Shown here in pieces: positions 17,018 through 25,461 of a stretch of 64,000 nucleotides of DNA. The DNA comes from Firm-04 sp045591925 (GTDB lineage Bacteria; Bacillota; Clostridia; Oscillospirales; Ruminococcaceae): positions 1-64,000 of the forward strand of contig JAZNTW010000079.1 of the NCBI GenBank assembly GCA_045591925.1. The letters are read 5' to 3'. The stretch's first letter is position 1; each line of letters starts with the position of its first letter. The notes below the pieces were generated by a model. The model saw only the letters and a list, made by a program, of their open reading frames with translations. It had not been told where the DNA came from and made no database searches. The position numbers and the translations under genes are program-made.

Positions 17018-17188
17018 TTCTTCTCTCCTTATCAAAACAAAAACTCCTGTCCGCACCGCAAACAGGAGTCGTGTATCATTATCATGACTCAGCCCTGGTT
17101 TTGTTTTACGACAGGATGGTGCAAATGAACTGTCGGCAGGCGTTTTGAAGCTGCCTGCAAATGGATGCAGAAAAACATCCGCTCCATC
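17018..17188 (-). promoter_or_regulatory. Leader of the que operon with mutually exclusive hairpins (attenuator or riboswitch candidate)
   Basis: The roughly 170-nt leader on the minus strand can form, in order: GGATG/CATCC; GCAGGC/GCCTGC; GACAG/CTGTC; then GAGTC/GACTC. It ends in a strong intrinsic terminator, ACTCCTGT paired with ACAGGAGT followed by TTTTTGTTTT, about 20 nt before the queD ribosome site. The GACTC strand of the fourth hairpin overlaps the ascending arm of the terminator, so the two cannot coexist. I could not match it to the preQ1-I or preQ1-II consensus by eye; preQ1-III or a new class remains open. Confidence 0.6.
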
Positions 17189-17194
17189 TATCAA

Positions 17195-17223
17195 ATTATA
17201 GCATAAATCCGTGAAAATGTCAA
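17195..17223 (-). promoter_or_regulatory. Perfect consensus promoter of the que operon
   Basis: On the minus strand TTGACA (complement of 17218-17223) and TATAAT (complement of 17195-17200) are 17 nt apart. It overlaps the stop codon of the preceding CotH gene. Confidence 0.9.
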
Positions 17224-19433
17224 GAACTGCCTACCGGCAGCGGATAATCAAGCCCGGAAATCCTTGCCGCATAATGCAGCAGAATATACATGGCATCCGA
17301 GACATCCAGGATCCCGTTTTGATCAACGTCTCCATTGCGGCGCTGCGTTACGGAAATCGCCGTATCTGACTCGATGAGTCTTTCCGTATAATACTTCAGA
17401 AGCATCTGCGCATCCTCCAGCTCAGTCGCACCGTTCGCCTGAAAATCGCCATAGCACAAACGCTGCGGAATCTCGGCAAGCGCCGCCTCTGTCTCCCGTA
17501 CAACAGCTTCTGCCGCAGCGATCGTTTTGACTGCCGACAGCTTATCCAACTGCGTTTCCCACAAGGCAGATACCTGCGCCTGTTCTGCGGCTTCATATTC
17601 CGCAAGACGGTCTATGGTCAGGCAGTTCAGCGCAGTCTGACAGCAGCGAAGGCTTTCTGCGAGAAAATCCTTAGATAAAAACTGCTGCCTTGCCGCAAGA
17701 TTGCTCCGGACATACTCCACGCATTCTGCATAGGTAATGCCATTTTGCGGCCCCATCGGTTTATAGGGCTTGCCGCCGAACATATGCCAGCGGATTCGGT
17801 TCATCTCCGCGGCTGGCGCAATGGCGTCACGCATCTGTTCAATGATACCCATTGGCATGACAAGCTCGGTCAAAACCGGCTCCATGCTTTGCGCATACAG
17901 CAATGCCGTCCGGCGCACAAAATCGTCATCCTGCCAAATCCGATGGATCCACGATTTTTCTGCGATCCCTGTCTCCGCTGCCGTTTCCGGCGTGTAACCG
18001 CTGATGGGCAAATAGCGCACATAAATATTATCCGTCAACACAGAATAATGCAGCGACCCATCCGGCGCGGTTACGGCAAGGCTGTAGTTCTGATAGGCAA
18101 GGTCAAAATCCCAGACCGGCCCGTAATGCAGCTTGCCGTCTCCGGTCAAATCCGAATCCTTATAAAAATAAAAGCTCGTCGTTGTACCGTCCGTATTTTC
18201 CGTAATCTCCTGAATCAGATAGCCGAGCGCGAATGAATCCACATCCAGATATGTGCTGTAATGCTGACCGAGACTGTTGCAGCCGGTATCGGAATAGATT
18301 GCGTCCTCAAGCGCCTGTACAAATCCGCGAATATATTCCGTCTGTGCTTTTGAGGGATACTCCGGCTCACAGATTTCGCAGATCACACCGCGATTCGTCA
18401 CAAATTCGCCGCGCTCTGCACGCCCCCGAACCTGAAACTGTATCAGATAACCGCCCGTAATGTCTACAGGGTCATTCGGAATCTCATAGTAATGATAGCT
18501 GCCGGGTTCCTCGCCATGGAGCGTACCGCCGACAACGCGCAGCGGATATTCCTCAAGCGGCTTGAAATTGACATCCTGCGCAGCATCTTCAAGATTTGTG
18601 ACTGCAATGCGTTCCTCATGCACCTGCACACGCTCCGTGAGCTGATACACACCGCGATAATCGCCATCCAGATAGAGATCAACAAACACCGCGTCGGGCG
18701 TATATGCAAGCGTTGTCTGCCGGCTCATTGCAAAGGCGATCTCATTGCGCAGCATCGAATGATCGAGATAATTGCTCAGCAGCGCCCATTTTTTTGCAGC
18801 ACCCATGCCATAGAGCGAGTTTTTTTTCGGCAGCTTGAAGTTATAGGGCTTTTTTTCACCGCCATAGACCCACGACGAATTTCCGCGCCCTTTTATGTTT
18901 TCAATTTCACCCCGATACTGCACACCGCCATCCGCGTCAAGCATCAGTGCCGTACCCGTTGCTTCAAGGTCTTTGGATTGCGCCAGCCGCTCCATACCGT
19001 CCTCAGCAAGCGTGACATACATACAGCCGAGATTGGATTGCATGACCTGCAGCGTACCAAGCGCACTGTCTCCGGATCGAAGCAAAAACGTATCCTCGGT
19101 GCTGAGCAAATCGGTCGCCGCACCGGATACCACCTCTGTATCATTGAGCAGCAGCGGCGCGTCACCTGCCACCTCATAGGATATGGTCAGATTTGTCCGA
19201 TCGGCAGAAGCCGGCAGAAACAAATACCAGCTCTCAGCCCAGTCTATATATATCATCTGAATCTGCGCCTCGTCGTCCTGTGAAAACACACCGGATACCG
19301 AAAGGCAAAGCGGCGGCTGTTCCGCAGCCTCCGGAAGCTGATCCTCTGCGCTGCTCCGGAATACAGAAATACCGGCGAAACACAGCGCTGCCGCCACCGG
19401 TATCAAAATCTGAAACCCGCGAAGAATTCTCAT
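17220..19433 (-). CDS. Secreted CotH-type protein kinase-like protein with C-terminal dockerin
   Basis: A 737-residue protein with a signal peptide (about 1-29). The central part (about 165-545) is CotH-like: GRGNSSWVYGGEKKPYNFKL, KKWALLSNYLDHSMLRNEIAF, and VWDFDLAYQN. This is the family of atypical spore-coat kinases, also widespread in Ruminococcus cellulosome systems. The last 80 residues are a type I dockerin (YGDFQANGATELEDAQMLL, then GDVDQNGILDVSDAMYILL). Export plus dockerin implies that it is delivered to a scaffoldin outside the cell; the substrate is unknown. It follows the penicillin-binding protein by 9 bp and so is the last gene of the FHA-RodA-PBP operon, an odd place for a cellulosome part. 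Confidence 0.9.
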   Translation of the reverse strand: MRILRGFQILIPVAAALCFAGISVFRSSAEDQLPEAAEQPPLCLSVSGVFSQDDEAQIQMIYIDWAESWYLFLPASADRTNLTISYEVAGDAPLLLNDTEVVSGAATDLLSTEDTFLLRSGDSALGTLQVMQSNLGCMYVTLAEDGMERLAQSKDLEATGTALMLDADGGVQYRGEIENIKGRGNSSWVYGGEKKPYNFKLPKKNSLYGMGAAKKWALLSNYLDHSMLRNEIAFAMSRQTTLAYTPDAVFVDLYLDGDYRGVYQLTERVQVHEERIAVTNLEDAAQDVNFKPLEEYPLRVVGGTLHGEEPGSYHYYEIPNDPVDITGGYLIQFQVRGRAERGEFVTNRGVICEICEPEYPSKAQTEYIRGFVQALEDAIYSDTGCNSLGQHYSTYLDVDSFALGYLIQEITENTDGTTTSFYFYKDSDLTGDGKLHYGPVWDFDLAYQNYSLAVTAPDGSLHYSVLTDNIYVRYLPISGYTPETAAETGIAEKSWIHRIWQDDDFVRRTALLYAQSMEPVLTELVMPMGIIEQMRDAIAPAAEMNRIRWHMFGGKPYKPMGPQNGITYAECVEYVRSNLAARQQFLSKDFLAESLRCCQTALNCLTIDRLAEYEAAEQAQVSALWETQLDKLSAVKTIAAAEAVVRETEAALAEIPQRLCYGDFQANGATELEDAQMLLKYYTERLIESDTAISVTQRRNGDVDQNGILDVSDAMYILLHYAARISGLDYPLPVGSS

Positions 19434-19442
19434 GCAATCTCC

Positions 19443-20864
19443 TTATACTTTCCCGTAAAGCGAATCCAGCAAAACCTTGGCGATCTGCGCCGTTGTGACG
19501 TCCCAGCTCTCGCGTTCCTCAATCATAATACAGAATGCAACCGGACAGCTTTCATCCAGACAATAGCCGACGAGCAGCGAATTCTCATATTGTCTGCCGT
19601 CATCGCTGACCTGCGCCGTACCACTCTTTACGCCGCAGGAATAATTTCCAAGCGAAACATAATAGTGCTCTGTCGCATTTTTCGTCATGACCGCCTGCAC
19701 CGCCTGCGCAGCTTCAGACGTAAACATCTGCTCTGTTTGCATATGCGTCGCAAGCGAAACGGTCTTTTGTTCGGCAGTTGTTTTCGATTGCAGCAGATAC
19801 GGCTTGACCGCCGCACCGGTACCGTTTGCAATCGCACCCTGCCAGAGCATAAGCTGATACGGACTGACAAGCGTTTTGCCTTGTCCGAGCGCACCCCATT
19901 CCGTCTCAAACTGATCCTTGTCTACAAGCGTTGTCGAAGCTGGTTGAATGACAATACCATTGAGAGAAAACGGCTTCGCCTGTTCTCCGTTCACCGCATA
20001 GCCCATACGGGTATAATCTAAAATAATCTCGGATAACGGCACAAGACCCGACTGTACAAGCTGTGCAAAATAAGGGTTGCAGCTATTTGCAAAGGCGGCA
20101 GCAAGATTCTGGGTGCCATGGCCATGCTCCTGATGACATTTGATCACATCGCCGTTCGGATTTGCCCATGAACCGGCGCAAGCATACTCCTGATTGTTCA
20201 CAGCGTCCACACCGGCAGCCTGATATGCGGCAAGCAAGGTGGAAACCTTTTGCGTAGAGCCGGGAACGGTCGGATAAAACGCCTTGCAGAGCAGACTGCC
20301 CTTCGGCATTTCCGCGATATTTGCATAACCCTGCACAATATCCACACAGGGTCGGCTCACGCAGACATAGCACTCGCCGGTTTTCCAGTTATACGCAATC
20401 GCCGTACCGTTTTTTGCACCAAACGCATTGAATACAGCACGATTGGCGCTGTGCAGAAGCGTTGTTTTCAGAACGGTTGTGCCGCCGCTGGAGCCATAGG
20501 TAAAGCTATAATTGACCAACTCATCGAGATTCCGCGACACGATGGTATTGGCCATCTGACCGCTGGTATCTCCGATCAGATTGCCGACATCCGCAAAATG
20601 TCCCCACTCGTAATTGGTAAGCGGCTGCGTACCGTCAAACAAGACATCTCCGGTACGGTCTACGACCTTGCCATAGGTCGCTCTGCCGGATTTTGCCATA
20701 TAAAACGCAGATTCCGTCACAAGCCGCCAGCCGAGGTAGCCAAGCCCAATGAAAAATACAGTCAGAATAAATGCCGTCCACTTTCCGGCTCTGCGCATAC
20801 TGCGCGGTGCAGAAACATCCAAAGCCGGAATCGGCGGACGCTGCCGAAGCTGTCGTTGTGCCAT
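19443..20864 (-). CDS. Penicillin-binding protein transpeptidase (PbpA type)
   Basis: A 473-residue class B-type PBP with one N-terminal membrane helix (about 31-51) and a periplasm-side transpeptidase domain. It carries all three active-site motifs: STQK (S203), SCN in ANSCNPYF, and KSGTAQ. It lacks the long N-terminal non-penicillin-binding module, as in actinobacterial PbpA. It begins right after RodA/FtsW (2-bp gap), and the order FHA, RodA/FtsW, PBP matches a known cell-wall synthesis unit in which RodA polymerises lipid II and the PBP cross-links. Confidence 0.9.
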   Translation of the reverse strand: MAQRQLRQRPPIPALDVSAPRSMRRAGKWTAFILTVFFIGLGYLGWRLVTESAFYMAKSGRATYGKVVDRTGDVLFDGTQPLTNYEWGHFADVGNLIGDTSGQMANTIVSRNLDELVNYSFTYGSSGGTTVLKTTLLHSANRAVFNAFGAKNGTAIAYNWKTGECYVCVSRPCVDIVQGYANIAEMPKGSLLCKAFYPTVPGSTQKVSTLLAAYQAAGVDAVNNQEYACAGSWANPNGDVIKCHQEHGHGTQNLAAAFANSCNPYFAQLVQSGLVPLSEIILDYTRMGYAVNGEQAKPFSLNGIVIQPASTTLVDKDQFETEWGALGQGKTLVSPYQLMLWQGAIANGTGAAVKPYLLQSKTTAEQKTVSLATHMQTEQMFTSEAAQAVQAVMTKNATEHYYVSLGNYSCGVKSGTAQVSDDGRQYENSLLVGYCLDESCPVAFCIMIEERESWDVTTAQIAKVLLDSLYGKV

Positions 20865-20865
20865 A

Positions 20866-22134
20866 TCAGCCGCCCTCCTTATTCTGCGCGGTGCGATCCG
20901 TCAGGACAGGTGCCTGTGCCGCTTTCAGGAAGCCGGCGAGGATACCGCTTGCCAGCATCGAGCTGCCGCCCTGTGAAATAAACGGAATCGTTACGCCCGT
21001 AAACGGAATCACATTGCAGGAACCGAAAATATTCAGCGCCATCTGTACGATAAACGCTGCAGCCACGCCGACTGCCAAGCCGGAATGATAGTAGCTGCGC
21101 GGCGGAACGGTCAGAATCGAAGCCGGCAGAAACAGCACCAGAATAATGGTCATCATGCCGGTAAACAGTCCCCATTCCTCACAAATAGTCGAGAACACAA
21201 TATCCGTGCGCGACGCGGCGACATGAATCAGCGAACCGTTTCCGGCACCCTTGCCGAACCAGCCGCCCTCTGCAATCGCGGTCAGCGCTCTCACCTGCTG
21301 ATAGCCGGAGCCTGTCATATCCGACCAGATATCGGAGTGCAGACGCGCCTGTACGTATTCGGGCGCGAGCTTCCATGCAAAAATGACCGCTATCACGCCG
21401 CAGGCTGCAAGAAACGCAATCAGACGGAACGACATTTTTTCACGCAGATAACAGAACCGCAGCAGCATTCCGCAGCCGGCAATCGCAACAAATGTCGGCA
21501 GCGAACCGAGGTCTCTGCACCACCATTGCAGACCGGCAATGACAACCGTACAGAGAATCAGCATCAGATTATCCGGCACGAAGTGAACGCCTGCCACCTC
21601 GGATTTATTGAGCTGCTTGCGCACCGAGCTTGCGCAGATCAATACGAATACCGGCTTGACAAATTCCGACGGCTGAATCGTAAACACGCCAAGGTCGATC
21701 CAGATTCCACGGCTGCCCGTCAGGAAAAAGATTGCCGCGACCAGTACAAAAAACATTCCGTACCAAAGCGGCTTCAGGCGCTCTGCACGATACGGATTCC
21801 GCGTCACCACATAAGAAAGCTGACACATCAAAAACGCAGCAATTCCGAATACAAAATGCTTGACCGCAAAGGACAGTCCGCCGAAGCAGGATTGATAGAT
21901 TGTGCTCATGCCAATCACAAGCATCAGAACAGTATCGACCGTACAAGCCTCACGCTGTACGACCGCAAGGATAATCGAACCGACAAAATCCGCAGTCAGA
22001 ACCGCGCACGCCATTTTGATGACCTCCGGCGTCAGCCCAAAGGAGCAGGCAACCAGCAGCATCATTGCAAAATGCGCGATCAGAACCAGCAGCAGCAAAA
22101 ACGGATGCGACATCGGCTTTGTACTTTTTCTCAT
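20866..22134 (-). CDS. FtsW/RodA/SpoVE family lipid II polymerase
   Basis: A 422-residue protein with about ten membrane helices. Typical SEDS marks are the GSRGIWIDLGVFTIQPSEFVKP segment, the SAIAEGGWFGKG-like stretch (here ALTAIAEGGWFGKGAGNGS) and the late IPFTGVTIPFISQGGSSML. It polymerises glycan strands with its cognate PBP, encoded immediately downstream. It overlaps the FHA gene by one base (ATGA type), so the three are coupled. Confidence 0.93.
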   Translation of the reverse strand: MRKSTKPMSHPFLLLLVLIAHFAMMLLVACSFGLTPEVIKMACAVLTADFVGSIILAVVQREACTVDTVLMLVIGMSTIYQSCFGGLSFAVKHFVFGIAAFLMCQLSYVVTRNPYRAERLKPLWYGMFFVLVAAIFFLTGSRGIWIDLGVFTIQPSEFVKPVFVLICASSVRKQLNKSEVAGVHFVPDNLMLILCTVVIAGLQWWCRDLGSLPTFVAIAGCGMLLRFCYLREKMSFRLIAFLAACGVIAVIFAWKLAPEYVQARLHSDIWSDMTGSGYQQVRALTAIAEGGWFGKGAGNGSLIHVAASRTDIVFSTICEEWGLFTGMMTIILVLFLPASILTVPPRSYYHSGLAVGVAAAFIVQMALNIFGSCNVIPFTGVTIPFISQGGSSMLASGILAGFLKAAQAPVLTDRTAQNKEGG

Positions 22135-22583
22135 TACGCCACGTCCCTTCCGTCGCCCTTCACAACGATCAATTTTCGATTTCCGATTTTAATCGAGTCA
22201 TTTTGGTGCAGCGTACAGGGCTTCGTAATTTTTTTGCCATTGACCAGTACGCCGTTATGCGCGCCGATATCCTCAATCTTCCACTTGCCGTTCGAGAGCG
22301 TCAAAAGCGCATGGAATCGTGAGATTTCGTGATCAGAAAACTGAATATCCGCGGATGGGTGTCTGCCAATCAGTACCTCTGCCGCACCAAGCGGATAGAG
22401 TTCACCGGCACAGGCAAGCATATAGCCCCTGCCCTCTTTTGCCCAGCGACGGTCTCCGCGGCGGCGTTCTCTGCCCGCAGCAATCAAAATCACGAGCGCA
22501 CAGATATCAACAAAAATCACAACAAAAGCAGTTGCCGCTTCTCGCAGGAATGGATATTGCTCAAAAAGAATTGTAAAATCCAT
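22134..22583 (-). CDS. Membrane-anchored FHA-domain protein
   Basis: A 149-residue protein with one N-terminal membrane segment (about 12-36), a short basic linker and a C-terminal FHA domain (VLIGRHPSADIQFSDHEISRFHALL, later DIGAHNGVLVNGKK), which binds phosphothreonine peptides. The Arg, Ser, His and Asn of the FHA core are present. Being first in the FHA-RodA-PBP operon, it probably couples Ser/Thr kinase signalling to wall synthesis, as FhaB does in actinobacteria; the kinase is not in this window. Confidence 0.9.
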   Translation of the reverse strand: MDFTILFEQYPFLREAATAFVVIFVDICALVILIAAGRERRRGDRRWAKEGRGYMLACAGELYPLGAAEVLIGRHPSADIQFSDHEISRFHALLTLSNGKWKIEDIGAHNGVLVNGKKITKPCTLHQNDSIKIGNRKLIVVKGDGRDVA

Positions 22584-22634
22584 GTCAGCACACCTTTCTT
22601 TTTATATAGTATTTGGTTTCGCGTTTTCCTAATG

Positions 22635-22663
22635 AGTATACCACAAGTGTACCTAATTGTCAA
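22635..22663 (-). promoter_or_regulatory. Consensus promoter of the FHA-RodA-PBP operon
   Basis: On the minus strand TTGACA (complement of 22658-22663) and TATACT (complement of 22635-22640) are 17 nt apart, some 50 nt upstream of the FHA start codon. Confidence 0.88.
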
Positions 22664-22696
22664 GTTTGCGGCATCCGCGCCACATTTCGCCGAGCA

Positions 22697-23461
22697 AAAA
22701 AATAAAGGAGGCTCTCATTTCAAGCCTCCCCTTATTTTTTATTCAATTTTGATGGTATAGAAAGCATCTATATCAATGCTGCAACGAGCATTTGTGTGGA
22801 AACCGCTTCACATCCTAAGCCTTAGAGAATGCGCTCCGGTGTTTCCAAGCTACGGCAATCGTTCGTGCAGTCAACTGCCGACGCACGGAGTAAAGACCTC
22901 TTCCCATATCATCATTGGCGATATCAATATGTAAACGGCGGTGTTACGATCACATCTATCTCATTGAATTGCCGCCGGTGACCGCACCCACTGCACAGTC
23001 AAAATATCTCATCATCCTGTTTGTTACATTACGGTCGCACACTGCTTTCGCGTCGCTCCGTCGAGCAACTGAATTCTGTGTCGGCTTCCATATCGGAACT
23101 GCATCTACAAACCGGTTCGCAAATATGATAATCATAATCATGGATGAACCGGAATCAATCATGCGTTTCTGTCACACAGAACGTATCATGCGCGAGCCTT
23201 CGCCAATGAATGGGACATTTTCAGAGATTTCCATTGGATTCACGCAACCTTTCCGAATCATATTTTGCGGCAGCATCCTTGCTGATCATTCATCAACTAC
23301 TCACGAATTCTGCAAGTGCAGAACGGAATCGCCGCACGATTCATATTTTATATATAAGAAGTGCAAAATCTGATAATTGAAGCTACGGGAGCATTGGCTC
23401 GAACACTTTGCCGAACCATTTGGTTTTGTTCCCGTCCGGAGAATTCCTTTGCCTTTCCTAT
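22697..23461 (-). ncRNA. Large structured non-coding RNA candidate, about 765 nt
   Basis: No convincing gene is present in this segment, yet it is bounded by a perfect promoter (23468-23496) and an intrinsic terminator (22697-22729, GGAGGCT/AGCCTCC then T-run on the minus strand). Between them the minus-strand transcript is full of short perfect stems: ACGGGA (23385-23390) with 23430-23435; TTCTGC/GCAGAA (23308-23323); CCAATG/CATTGG (23203-23237); CCGGTTC/GAACCGG (23112-23152); CGGCGG/CCGCCG (22936-22977); and a nested 3' hairpin TGGAAAC/GTTTCCA (22797-22847) with inner CTAAG/CTTAG. Its size suggests the large ornate RNA classes such as ROOL or GOLLD, but I recognise no conserved class motif. 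RNase P, tmRNA, SRP and 6S signatures are absent. Confidence 0.7.
22707..22740. terminator. Bidirectional terminator at the 3' end of the large RNA
   Basis: GGAGGCT (22707-22713) pairs with AGCCTCC (22723-22729). There is a T-run on the + strand after it (TTATTTTTT), and on the minus strand TTTATTTTTTT. Confidence 0.8.
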
Positions 23462-23467
23462 GGTCTT

Positions 23468-23496
23468 ATTATAGCACATTTCTTGTCGTTTGTCAA
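23468..23496 (-). promoter_or_regulatory. Perfect consensus promoter of the large RNA
   Basis: On the minus strand TTGACA (complement of 23491-23496) and TATAAT (complement of 23468-23473) with a 17-nt spacer. Predicted transcription start is near 23461. No Shine-Dalgarno plus long reading frame follows. Confidence 0.88.
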
Positions 23497-23553
23497 TAGT
23501 TTTTTGCAAATTTTTGTGAAAGTTTCGTGAAATTTTATTGAATGAATCGGGGC

Positions 23554-23582
23554 TTGACATTTTCCAAAAAATCGGTTACAAT
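23554..23582 (+). promoter_or_regulatory. Consensus promoter of the DUF1292 gene
   Basis: TTGACA at 23554-23559 and TACAAT at 23577-23582, spacer 17 nt. It is divergent from the large-RNA promoter. Confidence 0.85.
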
Positions 23583-23646
23583 ATAAATTACGAACTGTGG
23601 TTCGGAAATATCAGACCGGATACATTCCGGCGGAACGGAGCGAAAT

Positions 23647-23982
23647 ATGCAAGATCAGAATACACCAATGGAACAGGATGCAATGATGGATGGTGCCAAT
23701 CTCTATACGCTTGTGGATGAGGAAGGCAATGAAAAGCTGTTTGAACTGATCGACATTCTTGAGGAAAACGGTCAGGTCTATTTTGCGCTGATCCCGCACG
23801 TCGCGGATCCGGCAGAGCTGCTTGAGGAAGAAATCGAGCTGGTCGTGCTGAAATGCACAACGGATGCAGACGGCATCGAGGTTCTTGAGCCGATCGAAAC
23901 CGATGAAGAATATGAGCGCATCGCAGAAGCATTCCTCGAAAGACTCAACGAGGATGAAGATGACGATGAGGAAAATGAGTAA
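23647..23982 (+). CDS. DUF1292 domain protein
   Basis: A 111-residue, very acidic protein with the DUF1292 pattern: YTLVDEEGNEKLFELIDILEENGQVYFALIP, later EIELVVLKCTTDADGIEVLEPI and a DEEYERIAEAFLERL end. The family is common in Clostridia, often next to ruvX (yqgF) or RNA-metabolism genes, and its role is unknown. Here it stands alone behind its own promoter and just upstream of the 6S RNA. Confidence 0.88.
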   Translation: MQDQNTPMEQDAMMDGANLYTLVDEEGNEKLFELIDILEENGQVYFALIPHVADPAELLEEEIELVVLKCTTDADGIEVLEPIETDEEYERIAEAFLERLNEDEDDDEENE

Positions 23983-24023
23983 AATCCACTAACATTTGGC
24001 AAAATATTTGTTCATTCTGCTAG

Positions 24024-24052
24024 TTGATTTTTTCGGATGAATCTGATATACT
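24024..24052 (+). promoter_or_regulatory. Promoter of the 6S RNA
   Basis: TTGATT at 24024-24029 and TATACT at 24047-24052, 17 nt apart. Predicted start is near 24059. Confidence 0.75.
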
Positions 24053-24058
24053 AGTATT

Positions 24059-24297
24059 AACACAAAACATTCTGCCTTGTACGACCAAGCCTGTTTTGAT
24101 ATAATCCAACACTTATATTCAGGGAATCCTGACTCTGCGTCAAGAATTGCAGGCCTCCCGCTTCGGCGGTTGTTAGGGAGCATGAGCTGCGCAGGCAGAT
24201 ACCCACCTGCTTTACGCGGGTTTTATTGCGCAGGCGACGGCAAGGCGGAGATTGCATACAATACGGACGGATCATTGAGATTCGTCCGTTTTTTTTG
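24059..24297 (+). ncRNA. ssrS: 6S RNA
   Basis: The segment carries the features of 6S RNA, which mimics an open promoter and binds sigma-A RNA polymerase. The ends pair (TGCCTTG near 24073 with CAAGGCGGAG near 24241). The 5' side has CGGTTGTTAGGGAGCATGAG, matching the GGTTGGTGAGCATG block of the family. The 3' side has ACCCACCTGCTTTACGCGGG and GCGCAGGCGACGGCAAGGC, matching the ACCTTGAACC... GCCTGCGGCGGC blocks. It is preceded by a promoter and ends in a hairpin with a T8 run. No protein is encoded in 23983-24394. Confidence 0.85.
24263..24297 (+). terminator. Terminator of the 6S RNA
   Basis: ACGGACG (24263-24269) pairs with CGTCCGT (24283-24289), followed by TTTTTTTT. Confidence 0.88.
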
Positions 24298-24394
24298 CAG
24301 ATATCTGCAAAATCACTTGCTTTTTTTTGAGAAATATGCTAAAATAAAAATATACGCCATAATGGCGAAAATCATAGATTGAGGAGGATTCTCA

Positions 24395-25336
24395 ATGCCA
24401 GAACCTATGCAGCCTATTACCAACCCCGTTCTCGTGGACGCAATGGCAACCTTTAAGCTCGACCTTGCAAACCATGAAGACGAAGCAGTATTTAAAGAAC
24501 ACGAAAGAGCTTTCCTGCAGGCAGCCATCGAAGCGAAATATCTCCTGCCGGCACAGGTTGAACAGCCCGCTGAGCCTCCGAAAGAGGGCGAGCCGATTCA
24601 GGCACGCGTGGCATTCCAGATCATGACAAACCCCAAGGGCGAAAAGTTTATGCCGGCTTTCACCGATGAAGTCGAGCTGAAGAAAAACCGTAAGCCGGGC
24701 GAGCGCTTCCAGGTTGCTGTGATGTCTTTTCAGGACATCTATCAGTTCATCAAGACCAATGAAGCAATCAACGGCGTTGTCATCAATCCGTTTGGCTCTG
24801 CGCTCTGTCTGATTCGTCAGCAGATCATCGCGATCGGCGATCATAACAATCAGCCGGTTCTCTCCGCACCGCGTCCCTCTGCTGCACCGCAGCCGGCTCC
24901 CGTCGCTGTTCCGCAGCCGAAAAATCCGCTTGGTGCCGCAGAAAACTCGCGTGAACAGCAGCAGGACATGATCCGTGCCGCAATGGCGCAGCTCGATGCC
25001 GATAAGGCAGCAGCAGAAGCGTCCGACGCAGCACCGGAAACCGATCCCATCAACGATTCCCTGCTCTCCGCAATCAAGGGCGTGCTCAAAAAGCAGAAGC
25101 AGATCAAAAAGGCTTATATCAAAACCGAATCCGAAAACGGCGAGCGCTATCTGCTCGTTGCATTGGAAGCGGATGAAAGCACTGATCTGGAAGCCATCGG
25201 CAATACCATTTCAACGGAGTGCGCAGATTATTCCGATCTGCCGTTCGACTGTGTCGCTGCAAGCTCCATCCGCGCAAAGGAGCTTGTTGCAGATAACAAG
25301 CCGTTCTACGAGAAAAAGCGCTTCGGTATTTTCTAA
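24395..25336 (+). CDS. SseB-like protein
   Basis: A 313-residue soluble protein. The N-terminal half (about 12-145) follows the SseB N-terminal fold (YLLPAQVEQ..., GEKFMPAFTDEVELKKNRK, VVINPFGSALCLIRQQ). An alanine- and proline-rich linker (about 155-200) joins it to an SseB C-terminal-like domain (about 220-313) ending in KPFYEKKRFGIF. SseB-family proteins are widespread in Firmicutes and their role is unsettled. Shine-Dalgarno GAGGAGG precedes the ATG. It stands alone between the 6S RNA and the cellulase pair. Confidence 0.82.
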   Translation: MPEPMQPITNPVLVDAMATFKLDLANHEDEAVFKEHERAFLQAAIEAKYLLPAQVEQPAEPPKEGEPIQARVAFQIMTNPKGEKFMPAFTDEVELKKNRKPGERFQVAVMSFQDIYQFIKTNEAINGVVINPFGSALCLIRQQIIAIGDHNNQPVLSAPRPSAAPQPAPVAVPQPKNPLGAAENSREQQQDMIRAAMAQLDADKAAAEASDAAPETDPINDSLLSAIKGVLKKQKQIKKAYIKTESENGERYLLVALEADESTDLEAIGNTISTECADYSDLPFDCVAASSIRAKELVADNKPFYEKKRFGIF

Positions 25337-25461
25337 TTTCGTACCGCACGGTTGCCGCTGCGCTGACTGCGCCGCAAACGGGTAGCGGTGCTGAGGTGCT
25401 GCAGCCGTCCGATTTTTCTGTGCTGTACCGCACAGACAACCATTTTCGAGGGGGAATTCCT

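Noticed and set aside
17018..17188. T-box leader before queD
   Set aside because: No AGGGUGGNACCGCG-type antiterminator sequence.
22956..23162. 68-codon minus-strand frame inside the large RNA
   Set aside because: No ribosome site and it cuts through predicted stems; kept as non-coding.
22697..23461. RNase P RNA, tmRNA or SRP RNA as identity of the large RNA
   Set aside because: The conserved blocks (GAGGAAAGTCC, a tmRNA T-arm/CCA end with tag frame, the SRP Alu/S-domain motifs) are not present.
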